DNA of 64,000 nucleotides from Novosphingobium lentum NBRC 107847. Its GTDB lineage: Bacteria > Pseudomonadota > Alphaproteobacteria > Sphingomonadales > Sphingomonadaceae. The notes under the pieces are model-generated. The model did not search any database and was not told the DNA's origin. It saw nothing but the letters and a program-made list of their open reading frames with translations. The position numbers and the translations under genes are program-made. Numbering within the stretch: position 1 is the stretch's first letter; every line of letters starts with the position of its first letter. This document shows positions 41,530 to 51,087 of this stretch, piece after piece. The stretch lies in contig NZ_BCTW01000014.1 in the NCBI RefSeq assembly GCF_001590965.1, positions 1 through 64,000 on the forward strand. Reading direction: 5' to 3'.

Positions 41530-41988
41530 ATGACCGATCCCATCAGCTTTGCTTCCAGCACGCCACGCTTCGCGCTTCCGCTGCTGTTTTCCGGACAGGC
41601 GCAAAAAGAGGTGACCGTCAACGAAGCGCTGCTGGCAACCGACGTGTTGCTGCACGGGTGTATCGAGGCTGTCGCCAACACGCCGCCCGTCTCGGCCACC
41701 ACTGGCCAGACATGGCTGGTGGGGGACAACCCGACCGGTCTCTGGGCCGGCCATCCGGGCGCGTTGGCCGCGTGGAGCGATGGCGGTTGGCGGTTCGCAT
41801 CGCCGCGCGACGGCATGCGGATATTCGACAAGGTGCAAGCAGCGGACCACCTTTATAATGGCGGCTGGAAGCTTGTTGTATCGCCCGCGCCACCGGTTGG
41901 AGGAACAGTAATCGATGCCGAGGGGCGCAGTGCCCTGATCAACTTGATCGCCGCGCTGAGGTCGGCAGGGATTTTTGCGGCCAATTGA
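41530..41988 (+). CDS. DUF2793 protein at the end of the GTA cluster
   Basis: A 152-residue protein. ARFALPLLFSGQAQKEVTVNEAL-type sequence (here TPRFALPLLFSGQAQKEV) is the DUF2793 signature, followed by TGQTWLVGDNPTGLWAGHPGALAAWSDGGWRFASPRDGM. DUF2793 domains occur at the N-terminus of tail-fibre-like proteins in phages and GTAs. The last 25 residues are helical. A terminal fibre or head-spike role is inferred from position. Confidence 0.8.
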   Translation: MTDPISFASSTPRFALPLLFSGQAQKEVTVNEALLATDVLLHGCIEAVANTPPVSATTGQTWLVGDNPTGLWAGHPGALAAWSDGGWRFASPRDGMRIFDKVQAADHLYNGGWKLVVSPAPPVGGTVIDAEGRSALINLIAALRSAGIFAAN

Positions 41989-42182
41989 CGGGAACCATCC
42001 CTGCATTTGATCATTTCGGCAGGACATGAGGGTACTTTCCGCCGCAGACTTGCTTCAATCCGGTCGCCTCAAAGTGGCCTTTTTGCAACAGTCGGCGTTC
42101 ATGCCCGCTTGCACGAGTATAACATAATCGGTAGACAAACTGCCACGACGTGGCATCTCAATTGCTAAAAGGGGAAATGATA
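41989..42182. other. Intergenic region before the OmpA-family gene
   Basis: The stretch is less GC-rich than its surroundings. TATAAC/CATAAT (42118-42128) are -10-like, but no -35 hexamer lies at the right distance. AAGGGG (42169-42174) serves ATG 42183. No clear terminator for the GTA cluster is visible. Confidence 0.3.
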
Positions 42183-43253
42183 ATGCGGAAAGTGGTCCTT
42201 GGCTTGGCCTTGGCCTCTACTGCCATTGCAGCGCCGGCATTCGCTCGCGACAAGCAGTGGTACGTGGAAGGTGATGCTGGCGGCGTGCTCGTCGAAAACA
42301 TCGCAAATCTCGAAGGTTCGAACCAGAACGGCGTGCTCGACACCAAGTCTGGTTACGATTTCGGCGGCATCGTCGGTTACGATTTCGGCGGTTTCCGTCT
42401 CGAAACCGAAGCCAGCTATCGCCGTGCCGAAGAGAGCAACTATCGTACGGCCGTCGCCACCTTCAACGACCCGCAGGTCGGTGGTGGCGCTGAAGCTCTG
42501 AGCTTCATGGTCAACGGCCTGCTCGATTTCGGTCCCGATGACGGCCTTCAGGGCTTCGTCGGTGGCGGCGTCGGTGTCAGCCGTGCCAAGATCTCGGTCA
42601 TCACCGCAGCCAACCGCCTGTCCGATTCGGACACCGGGTTTGCCTATCAGGCTCTCGCCGGCGTTCGCTATCCGCTGACCGATCACATCGATCTGGGCCT
42701 GAAGTATCGGTTCTTCAACCAGGACCACATCAAGCTGGTTCGTGACGATGGCGTCAAGGCAAAGACCCGCTTCCGCTCGCACTCGCTGCTGGCGACGCTG
42801 GCCTACAACTTCGGTGGCGCTCCGGTAGCACCGCCGCCGCCGCCGCCGCCGCCCCCGCCTCCTCCGCCGCCCCCGCCGCCCCCGCCGCCCCCGGCGCCGG
42901 TGTGCAACAAGGGTCCGTACATCGTGTTCTTCGACTGGGATAAGTCGGACATCACGCCTGAAGCGGCGACGATCCTCGACAACGCGGTTACCGCTTACGG
43001 CAACTGCGATCGCGTTCCGATCATGCTGGCCGGCTATGCCGACCGTTCGGGCAGCACCCGCTACAACCAGGGCCTGTCCGAGCGTCGCAACACGCAGGTC
43101 CGCGGTTACCTCACCACGCACGGTATCCCGGATGGTTCGATCACCAGCCAAGCGTTCGGTGAAAGCAACCCGCGTGTCCCGACCGCCGATGGCGTTCGCG
43201 AACTGCAGAACCGTCGGGTGGAAATCACCTACGGTCCGGGTTCGGGCATGTAA
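42183..43253 (+). CDS. OmpA-family outer membrane protein with polyproline linker
   Basis: A 356-residue porin-like protein. It has a signal peptide (cleavage after APAFA), an eight-strand OmpA-type barrel (about 23-215), then 21 consecutive prolines (42831-42893), and an OmpA-like peptidoglycan-binding domain with VFFDWDKSDITPEA and LAGYADRSGSTRYNQGLSERRNTQVRGYL. Codon use is less GC-biased than neighbouring genes, as for highly expressed proteins. It links the outer membrane to the cell wall. ATG 42183 has AAGGGG 8 nt upstream; ATG 42177 is too close. Confidence 0.95.
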   Translation: MRKVVLGLALASTAIAAPAFARDKQWYVEGDAGGVLVENIANLEGSNQNGVLDTKSGYDFGGIVGYDFGGFRLETEASYRRAEESNYRTAVATFNDPQVGGGAEALSFMVNGLLDFGPDDGLQGFVGGGVGVSRAKISVITAANRLSDSDTGFAYQALAGVRYPLTDHIDLGLKYRFFNQDHIKLVRDDGVKAKTRFRSHSLLATLAYNFGGAPVAPPPPPPPPPPPPPPPPPPPPPAPVCNKGPYIVFFDWDKSDITPEAATILDNAVTAYGNCDRVPIMLAGYADRSGSTRYNQGLSERRNTQVRGYLTTHGIPDGSITSQAFGESNPRVPTADGVRELQNRRVEITYGPGSGM

Positions 43254-43281
43254 GCTTCGATTTCGATCGAACGTTGAAAGA

Positions 43282-43309
43282 GGGGTCGGAGAAATCCGGC
43301 CCCTTTTTT
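43282..43309 (+). terminator. Intrinsic terminator of the OmpA-family gene
   Basis: GGGGTCGG-AGAAAT-CCGGCCCC (one T-G wobble) is followed by six T residues, 28 nt after the stop codon. A textbook rho-independent terminator for a strongly expressed gene. Confidence 0.85.
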
Positions 43310-43388
43310 CATGGCGCTACTCAATCCTCAGCCGATCGGTTAGGATAGGCCAGCCACCCTGGTGCCCACCCCGCTGCGGAGTCTCACC

Positions 43389-43916
43389 ATGAAGACATTC
43401 ACGCCTGTTGCGCTTGCCTGCGTTGCCTTGATCACCGGCTGTGCAACCACTGGGCGGATGGCGCCATCCCGTCTCGCCACGGCGACGATCACCACCAGTG
43501 CGGGCATGCCAGCCGGCACCGCGCAGATCAGCGCCGCGGGCGATCGACTGACGATCGACGTGGCCGTGTCCGGGCTGCAGCCGGGTGCACACGGTTTGCA
43601 CCTTCATGCCGTCGGCATGTGCGACGCTCCGGGATTCACCACCGCCGGTCCGCATCTCAACCCGGCTGGCCACATGCACGGCATGATGAACCCCGCCGGC
43701 CACCATCTGGGTGACCTGCCCAACATCGTCGTCGGCCCGGACGGGACCGCCACGCTCTCGGCACAAATCGATGGAACGCGCGAGGCCATGCTCGCCAGCC
43801 TGTTCGATGCCGATGGAACCGCCATCGTGATTCACGCCGGCCAGGATGACTACAAGACCGACCCCAGCGGCAACAGCGGCCCGCGCATTGCCTGCGGAGT
43901 GTTCAGCAGGCCGTGA
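43389..43916 (+). CDS. sodC: Cu/Zn superoxide dismutase family lipoprotein
   Basis: A 175-residue periplasmic Cu/Zn-SOD. A lipobox LITGC near residue 18 predicts lipid anchoring. Metal-site segments are GLHLHAVGMCDAPGFTTAGPHLNP, HHLGDLPNIVV and VIHAGQDD; the disulfide is C of MCDAPG with C of RIACG. It dismutates superoxide in the periplasm. Its 3' end overlaps the convergent MFS gene by 14 nt. Confidence 0.93.
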   Translation: MKTFTPVALACVALITGCATTGRMAPSRLATATITTSAGMPAGTAQISAAGDRLTIDVAVSGLQPGAHGLHLHAVGMCDAPGFTTAGPHLNPAGHMHGMMNPAGHHLGDLPNIVVGPDGTATLSAQIDGTREAMLASLFDADGTAIVIHAGQDDYKTDPSGNSGPRIACGVFSRP

Positions 43917-45498
43917 CCACGGTTTCGCGCCGCCGCAAATCGCGCCAGGCGATGGCCAATGCGATCAGCGCCGGCGGCACCACCAGCAATGTCGCGGCAA
44001 GGCCATTGCGCAGGCTGCCGGTGACGGTCGAGACCTTGCCTGCCGTATAGGGGCCCAGCGCCAGTCCGATCATGGTGGCGCCGATCAGGAACGTGGCGGT
44101 CGCCGTGCCGCGCGCATTGGCCGGCACGATGTTGACGATGGTTCCCGATGACGCCCCAAGCGCGGCGCTGAACAGGAACCAGCTGGGAAAGACGGTGGCA
44201 TAGAACACCACTTTCGAACCGGTGAGCAGCAAGATTGCCGCTGGGACCAACGCCAGCAGCAGCGCGATGGCGATCACCGCCACCCGTCGCGCGTTGCTGC
44301 CGCCCCGCCCTGCGAAATCGGCCATGGCGCCGCCCGCGATCACCCCGGTCGCACCGCCGAGTGCGCCCGATCCCCCAACCAGCAGCGCCACTTCCGACAC
44401 ATCGGCATGAAAGCGCTCGATCGCGTACAATGGCCCGAACGCGGCGTTGGCATAAGCGATAAATGCGATCAGCCCATAGCCCACGGTGACGCCGAGCATG
44501 GAACGCGATCCCCATATCGCCGCGTAAACCGGCGGATCCCGCTCTTTGACCGCCAGCCGCCACGACGCCACCGCGTAAGCGCCGATGCCCAGCGCCGTCC
44601 ACTGCAGCGGATCGCCGATCAGGCGGGCAAGCCCGAACGCGGCGAGCGCGACCAGCGCGGCGACGGCAAGGTTGGCCCGTAACGCCGCCTGCCCCCGCCG
44701 CATCGCCGCGACCAGCGTAAAGGGCGGCACAATATCGCCCAGGTCCGCGACAAAGCCGAGCCACAGGTCCACGCCAGGAACCACGCGGGCGGCGTCGGAC
44801 GGCGCGGCCCCGTTCACTCCATCGGTTGGCCCGGCATCGTGGCGACCGCGCACCGGCTCACGCAAGGTGCGCACCCACAACGCCAGCAACAGACCCGGCA
44901 GACCGATGGCCAGAAACGCCGCCTGCCATCCGGCCAGCCCGAGCGGCGCGCTGCCGGGAGGAAACGCCGCGTTCCAGCCTTTCGCAATGCCGGTGCCCAG
45001 CGTCAGCGACAGTCCCCCGCCAAGGTAGATGCCCGCCGAATAGATCGCGATCGCGGTCGCGCGCTTGCGCGGCGGGAAGTAGTCGCTGATCAGCGAATAG
45101 CCGGTTGGCCCCGCCGTCGCCTCGCCGATGCCGACACCGATCCGCGCCGCGCCGAGCTGGCCGAAATTGCGCGACAGGCCGGACAGCACGGTCATCGCGG
45201 ACCACAGCGCCAGCCCCAGCGCCAGCAGGCGCACGCGCACCCAGCGATCGGCCAGCTTGCCCAGCGGAATTCCGAACAGCGCGTAGAACACGCCGAACGC
45301 CGTGCCGTAGAGAAAGCCGAACTGGGTATCGTTGATATGCAGGTCGCGCTTCACGTCGGGCGCGAGGATCGTCAGCAGCTGGCGATCGATGAAATTCAGC
45401 ACATAGACCAGCACCAGCAAGCCCAGCGCATACCAGCTGTATCCCTCGATCCGGGGCGATTTCGTCGTACCTGCCGTGCCCGCCTCAGCCGGGGGCAT
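43903..45498 (-). CDS. MFS transporter, spinster-like
   Basis: A major facilitator of about 531 residues with 12 predicted helices. NFIDRQLLTILAPDVKRDLHINDTQFGFLYGTAFGVFYALFGIPLGKLADRWVR is the spinster-like N-terminal domain with motif A. A large cytoplasmic loop with charged residues occurs in the middle. The substrate is unknown. The start is uncertain: ATG 45498 and ATG 45510 both lie inside the end of queC and neither has a good ribosome-binding site. Confidence 0.85.
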   Translation of the reverse strand: MPPAEAGTAGTTKSPRIEGYSWYALGLLVLVYVLNFIDRQLLTILAPDVKRDLHINDTQFGFLYGTAFGVFYALFGIPLGKLADRWVRVRLLALGLALWSAMTVLSGLSRNFGQLGAARIGVGIGEATAGPTGYSLISDYFPPRKRATAIAIYSAGIYLGGGLSLTLGTGIAKGWNAAFPPGSAPLGLAGWQAAFLAIGLPGLLLALWVRTLREPVRGRHDAGPTDGVNGAAPSDAARVVPGVDLWLGFVADLGDIVPPFTLVAAMRRGQAALRANLAVAALVALAAFGLARLIGDPLQWTALGIGAYAVASWRLAVKERDPPVYAAIWGSRSMLGVTVGYGLIAFIAYANAAFGPLYAIERFHADVSEVALLVGGSGALGGATGVIAGGAMADFAGRGGSNARRVAVIAIALLLALVPAAILLLTGSKVVFYATVFPSWFLFSAALGASSGTIVNIVPANARGTATATFLIGATMIGLALGPYTAGKVSTVTGSLRNGLAATLLVVPPALIALAIAWRDLRRRETVVTAC

Positions 45499-46192
45499 AG
45501 CGGGCGCCATCGACCAGACCGGCTTCGGCGAACCCGGCGCGGCGCAGGCGGCAGCTGTCGCAGGCGCCGCAGGCCCGGCCATCGGGCAGCGGATCGTAGC
45601 ACGACCAGCTTTCCGCGCTATCGAGCCCCAGCCGGGCCGCCTCGCGCGCGATGTCTGCCTTGCCCAGGTGCTGTAGCGGCGCGTGGACGCGGACGGTCCC
45701 GCCCTCGCTGCCGAACTTCGTCGCCAGCCGCGCCAGCCCTTCGAACCCGGCGACGAATTCGGGGCGGCAATCGGGATAGCCCGAATAATCGAGCGCGTTC
45801 ACGCCGATAAACAGATCCTTTGATCCCGCCGCCTCGGCCCAGGCGAGCGCCAGCGACAGGAACACCAGATTACGCGCCGGTACATACGTGACCGGAATGT
45901 CGTCGCCGATGCCGTCCTTGGGAACCGCGATCGCGTCGGTCAGTGCCGATCCGCCGAACGCCCGCAGATCCAGCGGGAGGACGACGTGCCGTTCCGCGCC
46001 CAGCCGCTGCGCGATGATCTGCGCGGACTGGAGTTCAACGCGGTGGCGCTGTCCGTAGTCGATCGTCAGCGCACACAGACGAAAGCCCTGTTCGCGCGCC
46101 AGCCCTCCGCATACCATGGAATCGAGCCCGCCCGACAGCAGCAGGACGGCGAGCGGGGCGTCGGGCGAAGTTTCAGCAGCAACCATGACCAT
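45485..46192 (-). CDS. queC: 7-cyano-7-deazaguanine synthase
   Basis: A 235-residue QueC that converts 7-carboxy-7-deazaguanine to preQ0 with ATP and ammonia in queuosine synthesis. The PP-loop is LLLSGGLDSMVC, the adenylation motif includes ALTIDYGQRHRVEL, and four zinc-binding cysteines are in SCYDPLPDGRACGACDSCRLR. ATG 46192 or 46186 could start it. Other queuosine genes are not in the window. Confidence 0.95.
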   Translation of the reverse strand: MVMVAAETSPDAPLAVLLLSGGLDSMVCGGLAREQGFRLCALTIDYGQRHRVELQSAQIIAQRLGAERHVVLPLDLRAFGGSALTDAIAVPKDGIGDDIPVTYVPARNLVFLSLALAWAEAAGSKDLFIGVNALDYSGYPDCRPEFVAGFEGLARLATKFGSEGGTVRVHAPLQHLGKADIAREAARLGLDSAESWSCYDPLPDGRACGACDSCRLRRAGFAEAGLVDGARYAPG

Positions 46193-46260
46193 GGGCTAGC
46201 TTTCGCCGCGCCCGCTGGCAATGTTTGCGATGGTGCCCAGCCGTTTGGAACCCGTTGACG

Positions 46261-46692
46261 CTAAGGTCGGCAGCTGCCGATGCGCCGCGCCTCGGCGCTG
46301 AAGTCGAACGGCAGCCCCGCCGATATGCCCTGCGTCTCGATTTGCGCCAGATGCTCGTTCTCGACGCGGATATGCGTGCGGCCATAGCCGTTGCCTGGGC
46401 AGGTATAATGGACCGTCATCGACGTCGGCGAATCCTCGACCACGAAGCTGCGGCACAGATCGCGCGGGTGGCGGATCTGGATCAGCGCGCGGCCGTTTTC
46501 GATGCACACCTGCTTGTGGCCGCCATCGGCATCGCGCGATCGCACGTCCCACAAGCCCGCTTCGATCCGGTCGAGCCCGGCCAGCGAGGGCGCCTGTGCG
46601 ATCACCGTGCTGGCCGCGAAACCGGATGCAAACACGGCCAGGGCGATCAGGGCCCGGCGCAGCAACGGCGTTGAACGGAGGACGCGTTTCAT
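46261..46692 (-). CDS. DUF3617 family exported protein
   Basis: A 143-residue secreted protein. The signal peptide runs from MKRVLRSTPLLRRALIALAV through SGFAASTVIAQA. The mature part starts with GLDRIEAGLWDVRSRD, typical of DUF3617, and has paired cysteines (KQVCIENGR, RDLCRSF, HYTCPGN, IGSCRP) that probably form disulfides. Function unknown. ATG 46692 fits the signal peptide; a longer frame exists upstream. Confidence 0.75.
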   Translation of the reverse strand: MKRVLRSTPLLRRALIALAVFASGFAASTVIAQAPSLAGLDRIEAGLWDVRSRDADGGHKQVCIENGRALIQIRHPRDLCRSFVVEDSPTSMTVHYTCPGNGYGRTHIRVENEHLAQIETQGISAGLPFDFSAEARRIGSCRP

Positions 46693-46812
46693 CGGCGACG
46701 AGCCATTCCATAGGCGGCGAATCGACCCGATGCCGATCCGCACAACACCGCAGTAGCACAGGCGTTTATACGATGAAATGGTCTGTGCGAGCGACGAGCA
46801 GAGCGCAGTGTC

Positions 46813-47739
46813 TCAATCGGGGATGTCGATGGCGAACTCGCGCGAGCAAAAGGCGCAGTCCACCACGATAAGTCCTTCATCATTCTGCATTTCCACGCGA
46901 TCGACAGCGGGGAACCGCGACAGCACATCGCGATAATGTTCGACGCTGCAGCGGCAGCCACGCGTGAGCGCCGCGCCGGTTTCGACGCGAATCTCGCGCT
47001 CCTCGTGGAACAGTCGCCAGACTATGGTTTCAAGGCCCAGCGCCGGATCGAGCAGTTCGTCGTGGCTGATGCTGCCCGCCAGCGCCGACACGTGATCCCA
47101 TTCGGGATGATCCATGCGGACGTGCAGCCGCTCGCGCCCTTCCTCCCCTTCGGCCAGGTGCTGGACGAGAATTCCCCCGGCGAGGCAATCGCCTGGCGTG
47201 TTGTCCACGGCGACGCGGATCAGCGTGGGCACTTGTTCGGACTGCGCGAAATAGCGCTCGCACGCTTCGGCCAGCGATGCGCCTTCCAGCGGGACGATGC
47301 CCTGGTAGCGCTGGTTGGTGGAGGCCAGATCGAAGGTGATCGCCAGAAACCCTTCGCCGAACAGCGAGAACAGCGATGGGGTGGGGCCAAGCTCGTCCAG
47401 CCGCGATCGATCGTGGCGGGCATAGCCGCGCAGTTCGCCGGCGCGATAGTCACACACCAGCAGTTCCACCGCGCCATCCTCGGTCTTGGCCTGCATGGTC
47501 AACTGGCCCAGCCCGTCCTTCAGCAGCGTGCCGAGCAGCGCGGTCACCGTCAGCGCTTCGGCCAGCAGGCGGCGGATCGGCGCGGGATAGGCGTGCGACG
47601 ACAGGATCGTGTCGAGCACCGGCCCGAGCCGCACCACCCGCCCCCGCGCGTTGCGGCCGGGCAGAGTGAAATGCAGCGGCCGGTCGAAACCGGTCTCGCC
47701 ATCGGCGGGACCGGCATATTCGGGCGTCGTTCCGCTCAC
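46813..47739 (-). CDS. hslO: Hsp33 redox-activated chaperone
   Basis: A 308-residue Hsp33. The C-terminal redox switch has C262-x-C264 (GCRCSVEH) and C295-x-x-C298 (DCAFCSREF), the four zinc ligands that form disulfides on oxidation and unfold the linker. GTG 47739 overlaps the argF stop (GTGA). Grouping with argF is common in alphaproteobacteria. Confidence 0.94.
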   Translation of the reverse strand: MSGTTPEYAGPADGETGFDRPLHFTLPGRNARGRVVRLGPVLDTILSSHAYPAPIRRLLAEALTVTALLGTLLKDGLGQLTMQAKTEDGAVELLVCDYRAGELRGYARHDRSRLDELGPTPSLFSLFGEGFLAITFDLASTNQRYQGIVPLEGASLAEACERYFAQSEQVPTLIRVAVDNTPGDCLAGGILVQHLAEGEEGRERLHVRMDHPEWDHVSALAGSISHDELLDPALGLETIVWRLFHEEREIRVETGAALTRGCRCSVEHYRDVLSRFPAVDRVEMQNDEGLIVVDCAFCSREFAIDIPD

Positions 47740-48662
47740 AGCTGGCCGAACGCCCAGCGCAGCACCGATTTCTGTGCATGGATGCGGTTTTCCGCCTCAT
47801 CCCACACCACCGATTGTGCGCCATCGATCACCGCGTCGGTCACTTCCTCGCCGCGATGCGCGGGCAGGCAGTGCAGGAACAGCGCATCGGGCCGGGCCTG
47901 CGCCATCAGCGCCGGATCGACCCGGTATGGCGCCATCGCCGCCAGCTTGGCCTCGGCATGGTCCTGGCCCATCGAGATCCAGGTGTCGGTCACCACCACG
48001 TCGGCGCCGCGCACGGCTTCGGCGGCATCGCGGGTCACGGTGATGCCGGCGCCCGCCGCCATGGCGGCGGCGATGAACGCGGGGTCGGAATCGTACCCTG
48101 CCGGCACGCCGATGCGCACGTTGAACTTCATCAACCCGGCCGCCTCGACGATCGAGTTGAGCACGTTGTTGCCATCGCCCAGCCATGCGACCTCAAGCCC
48201 CGGCAGCGCCTTGCCATGTTCAATCACCGTCAGCAGATCGGCCATGATCTGGCACGGGTGCGACAGATCGGTCAGGCCGTTGATCACCGGCACGGTGGCG
48301 TGCGCGGCCAGTTCCTCGACCTTGGCGTGATCGTCGGTGCGCAACATGATCGCGTCGGCCATGCGGCTGAGCACGCGGGCGGTGTCGGCAATGCTCTCGC
48401 CCCGGCCCAGCTGGGTCGTCCCGGCATCGAGGATCACTGCGCTGCCACCCAGCTGGCGCATCGCGACATCGAACGACACGCGCGTGCGGGTCGAGCTTTT
48501 CTCGAACACCATCGCCAGCACGTGCCCGGCGAGCGGCGCATCGTCATCGGCGCGGCCCTTGGCGTATCCGGCGCGCGCGGCCTTGCGATCGATCGCATCG
48601 CCAATCATCGCCGCGATCGCATCGCCGCCGGCATCGCCCAGATTGAGAAAATGCCTGGTCAT
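47736..48662 (-). CDS. argF: Ornithine carbamoyltransferase
   Basis: A 308-residue OTC that makes citrulline from ornithine and carbamoyl phosphate. Motifs are [13 protein letters not shown] (carbamoyl-phosphate binding), [19 protein letters not shown] (SMG loop) and [13 protein letters not shown] (catalytic Cys). ATG 48662 shares one base with the argD stop (TGATG). Confidence 0.96.
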   Translation of the reverse strand: MTRHFLNLGDAGGDAIAAMIGDAIDRKAARAGYAKGRADDDAPLAGHVLAMVFEKSSTRTRVSFDVAMRQLGGSAVILDAGTTQLGRGESIADTARVLSRMADAIMLRTDDHAKVEELAAHATVPVINGLTDLSHPCQIMADLLTVIEHGKALPGLEVAWLGDGNNVLNSIVEAAGLMKFNVRIGVPAGYDSDPAFIAAAMAAGAGITVTRDAAEAVRGADVVVTDTWISMGQDHAEAKLAAMAPYRVDPALMAQARPDALFLHCLPAHRGEEVTDAVIDGAQSVVWDEAENRIHAQKSVLRWAFGQL

Positions 48663-49852
48663 CACGCAACCGCCTCGGGCTGATAGCTGGCGGCGCCGGC
48701 CGAGAGCCGGTCCATGAACTCGTCGATGTGGCTGTCGTCGATCACCAGCGGCGGCAGCACGCGCACGGTGTTGTCGCCCGCCGCGACGGTGAGCAACTGG
48801 TGCCGGTCGCGCAAGTGGGCGACGAAACCGCGTGGTTCGATCTTCAACTTCACGCCCAGCATCAGCCCGCGCCCGCGCACCGAATCGAACAGCTCGGGGT
48901 AGTTGCCGATGAACTGTTCCAGCCGGCCGCGCAGCCGCTCGCCCTTGGCGCGCACTTCGGCGAGGAAGGTGTCGTTGGCAACCACGTCGAGCACCGCTTC
49001 GCCCGCCGCCATCGCCAGCGGGTTGCCGCCATAGGTGCTGCCGTGCGTGCCCACGACCATGCCGCGCGCCGCCTTTTCGGTGGCGAGGCACGCGCCCATC
49101 GGGAACCCGCCGCCGATGCCCTTGGCGGTCGCCATGATATCGGGCGTCAGGCCGTATTGTTCATAGGCATAAAGCGTGCCGGTGCGCGCTACGCCGCACT
49201 GCACTTCGTCGAAGATCAGCAGCAGGTCGTGCTCGTCGGCCAGATCGCGCAAGCCCTGCAGGAACTCATCCGACGCGGCGCGGATGCCGCCCTCGCCCTG
49301 GATCGGCTCGACCAGGAAGCCTGCAGTGTGCGGACCGATCGCCGCTTTCGCGCCTTCAAGATCGTCGAAATCGACGTACTTGAAACCCTCCAGCAGCGGC
49401 AGGAAGCCCTTGTGCATCTTGTCCTGGTTGGACGCGCTGATCGTAGCCATGGTGCGGCCGTGGAACGCGTTCTTGAACGTGATCAGCTCGTACCGGTCGG
49501 TGTTGCCGGCGGACTGGTGATAGGCGCGCGCGGTCTTGATCGCACACTCCACCGCCTCTGCGCCCGAATTGGTGAAGAACACCGTGTCGGCAAATGTGAG
49601 GTCGACCAGCCGCTGCGCCAGGCTTTCACCCTGCGGACTGCCATACAGGTTGGACACGTGCATCAGCGTGGCCGCCTGGCGCTGGATCGCGCCGATCAGG
49701 TGTTCGTGACTGTGGCCCAGCAGGTTGACCGCGATGCCGCTGGCGAAATCGAGGTAACGCGTGCCGTCCTCGGAAATCAGGTGGCAGTTCTCGCCACGCA
49801 CCGGACGCACGCCGCACCGGGGGTAGACGGGCATCAGCGGGGTGATCGACAT
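48662..49852 (-). CDS. argD: Acetylornithine/succinyldiaminopimelate aminotransferase
   Basis: A 396-residue class III PLP aminotransferase. [18 protein letters not shown] and FHGRTMAT are present, [15 protein letters not shown] binds PLP, and the Schiff-base Lys lies in [14 protein letters not shown]. It converts N-acetylglutamate semialdehyde to N-acetylornithine in arginine synthesis. ATG 49852 gives the usual N-terminus; the operon continues argF-hslO with overlapping ends. Confidence 0.95.
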   Translation of the reverse strand: MSITPLMPVYPRCGVRPVRGENCHLISEDGTRYLDFASGIAVNLLGHSHEHLIGAIQRQAATLMHVSNLYGSPQGESLAQRLVDLTFADTVFFTNSGAEAVECAIKTARAYHQSAGNTDRYELITFKNAFHGRTMATISASNQDKMHKGFLPLLEGFKYVDFDDLEGAKAAIGPHTAGFLVEPIQGEGGIRAASDEFLQGLRDLADEHDLLLIFDEVQCGVARTGTLYAYEQYGLTPDIMATAKGIGGGFPMGACLATEKAARGMVVGTHGSTYGGNPLAMAAGEAVLDVVANDTFLAEVRAKGERLRGRLEQFIGNYPELFDSVRGRGLMLGVKLKIEPRGFVAHLRDRHQLLTVAAGDNTVRVLPPLVIDDSHIDEFMDRLSAGAASYQPEAVA

Positions 49853-49916
49853 GGGATATTCCTTTGCATTTCCGGCCGGGTCTGAATCTGGGCAGGATAT
49901 GTGAAACGCAAACGAC

Positions 49917-49953
49917 AAATGGCGGCCCCCCGGTCACTGGGGAGCCGCCATTT
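49917..49953 (-). terminator. Hairpin terminator after the cold-shock gene
   Basis: On the minus strand AAATGGCGGC-(T)CCCC...GGGG-GCCGCCATTT pairs through 10 + 4 bp with one bulge, then GTCGTTTG. It lies 60 nt downstream of the cold-shock stop and 64 nt upstream of argD, so it separates the two units. A second hairpin, GCTCTCGG/CCGAGAGC, lies at 49975-49996. Confidence 0.6.
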
Positions 49954-50013
49954 GCGCGTATTTAAGCTGTTGCAGGCTCTCGGTCAAACCCGAGAGCAGC
50001 ACTGCGATCGGTG

Positions 50014-50832
50014 TCAGGCCTGACGCGGCACCAGGTTGACCGCCGAGTGCTTGCCTCGTCGATCGACTTCGAGGTCGAACTCGAGCTTGTCGCCCTCGTT
50101 CAGCTCGCGCATGCCGGACCGTTCCACCGCGCTGATGTGCACGAACGCATCGGGCTGGCCATCATCGCGGGTGATGAAGCCGAAGCCTTTCATGGCGTTA
50201 AAGAACTTGACCGTGCCGGTCGCCTTTTCGCCGGTCAGCTCGCGCTGCGGCGAAGCGGCCTTGGCCGCCACCGGGATGACATCGCCCACGACCTGGAGAT
50301 CGGCGGCGGAAATCTTGCCCCCGCGATCGACCAGATTGAATTCGAGCTGCTGCCCTTCGGCCAGACCTTCAAGACCCGCACGTTCGACCGAGCTGATGTG
50401 CACGAACACATCCTCGCCGCCGTCTTCGCGCTGGATGAAGCCGAAGCCCTTCTGGGTGTTGAAGAACTTGACCACGCCCTTGCCGGTGCCCACGACCTGG
50501 GCGGGCATTCCGCCGCCACCGCCGCCGGCACCACCACCACCGCGGGGGCCGCCGAAGCCGCCACCACCGCCGCCGCTGCGCGGGCCGCCGAAGCCGCCAC
50601 CGCCGCCGCCAGCACCGCCGCCGGAATAGCCGCCGCCACCGCTGCGGTTGCCACCGCCGAAGCCACCCCGATCGCCACCGCCGAAGCCGCCGCGATCGTT
50701 GTAGCCGCCGCCGGAAAAGCCGCCGCCACCGCCGCCGCCGCTACCGCCGCCAGCATAAGGATCGAATGTTTCTTCGCCGAAACCGTCACGCTTGTCACGT
50801 CCGCGACCGCGCCGCCCTCTATCAAAACCCAT
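50014..50832 (-). CDS. Double cold-shock-domain protein with Gly-rich N-terminal region
   Basis: A 272-residue RNA/DNA-binding protein. Residues 1-110 or so are low-complexity, Gly/Arg/Phe/Tyr-rich ([20 protein letters not shown]-type). Two cold-shock domains follow: CSD1 with [31 protein letters not shown] (RNP1 and RNP2) and CSD2 with [31 protein letters not shown]. The GGY/RGG-like tract resembles tails that drive RNA condensate formation, placed N-terminally here. It is likely an RNA chaperone. Confidence 0.88.
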   Translation of the reverse strand: MGFDRGRRGRGRDKRDGFGEETFDPYAGGGSGGGGGGGFSGGGYNDRGGFGGGDRGGFGGGNRSGGGGYSGGGAGGGGGGFGGPRSGGGGGGFGGPRGGGGAGGGGGGMPAQVVGTGKGVVKFFNTQKGFGFIQREDGGEDVFVHISSVERAGLEGLAEGQQLEFNLVDRGGKISAADLQVVGDVIPVAAKAASPQRELTGEKATGTVKFFNAMKGFGFITRDDGQPDAFVHISAVERSGMRELNEGDKLEFDLEVDRRGKHSAVNLVPRQA

Positions 50833-50955
50833 AAAAACCGATAAACCTTCGCTCCGCCCCGAACTTCCCCGACACCGCTGGCCGGACGCGGAGGCCGACG
50901 GCGCGACAAGGGAAACCGTACCGGATTTCGGCCGGTCCTCTCCATTGCGCCAAGG

Positions 50956-50985
50956 CTTATAACCAAAAATCCGATCAAGTGCGAA
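50956..50985 (-). promoter_or_regulatory. Putative promoter of the cold-shock gene
   Basis: On the minus strand TTCGCA (50985-50980) and TATAAG (50961-50956) are 18 nt apart in the divergent gap with the TerC gene. The predicted start near 50949 leaves a 5' leader of about 117 nt, in keeping with long cold-shock mRNA leaders. Confidence 0.4.
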
Positions 50986-51087
50986 CGGATTCCTCGTCTT
51001 CTTTCAAAGTCAATTCCGGCGGTGTGACATTTCTGCCCAGAATTGCTTTCCTTGCCTCTTCTGCCGGGTTTCGGCACAAGCCGGACC

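Noticed and set aside
27682-41988. Integrated prophage
   Set aside because: No integrase, repressor, replication, holin or endolysin genes, no att-like direct repeats seen, and the gene order with a short tape measure and g10-g15 types matches gene transfer agents.
50520-50750. CRISPR-like or tandem DNA repeats
   Set aside because: The repetitive GCC/CCG sequence encodes the Gly-rich region of the cold-shock protein; there are no regular repeat-spacer units.
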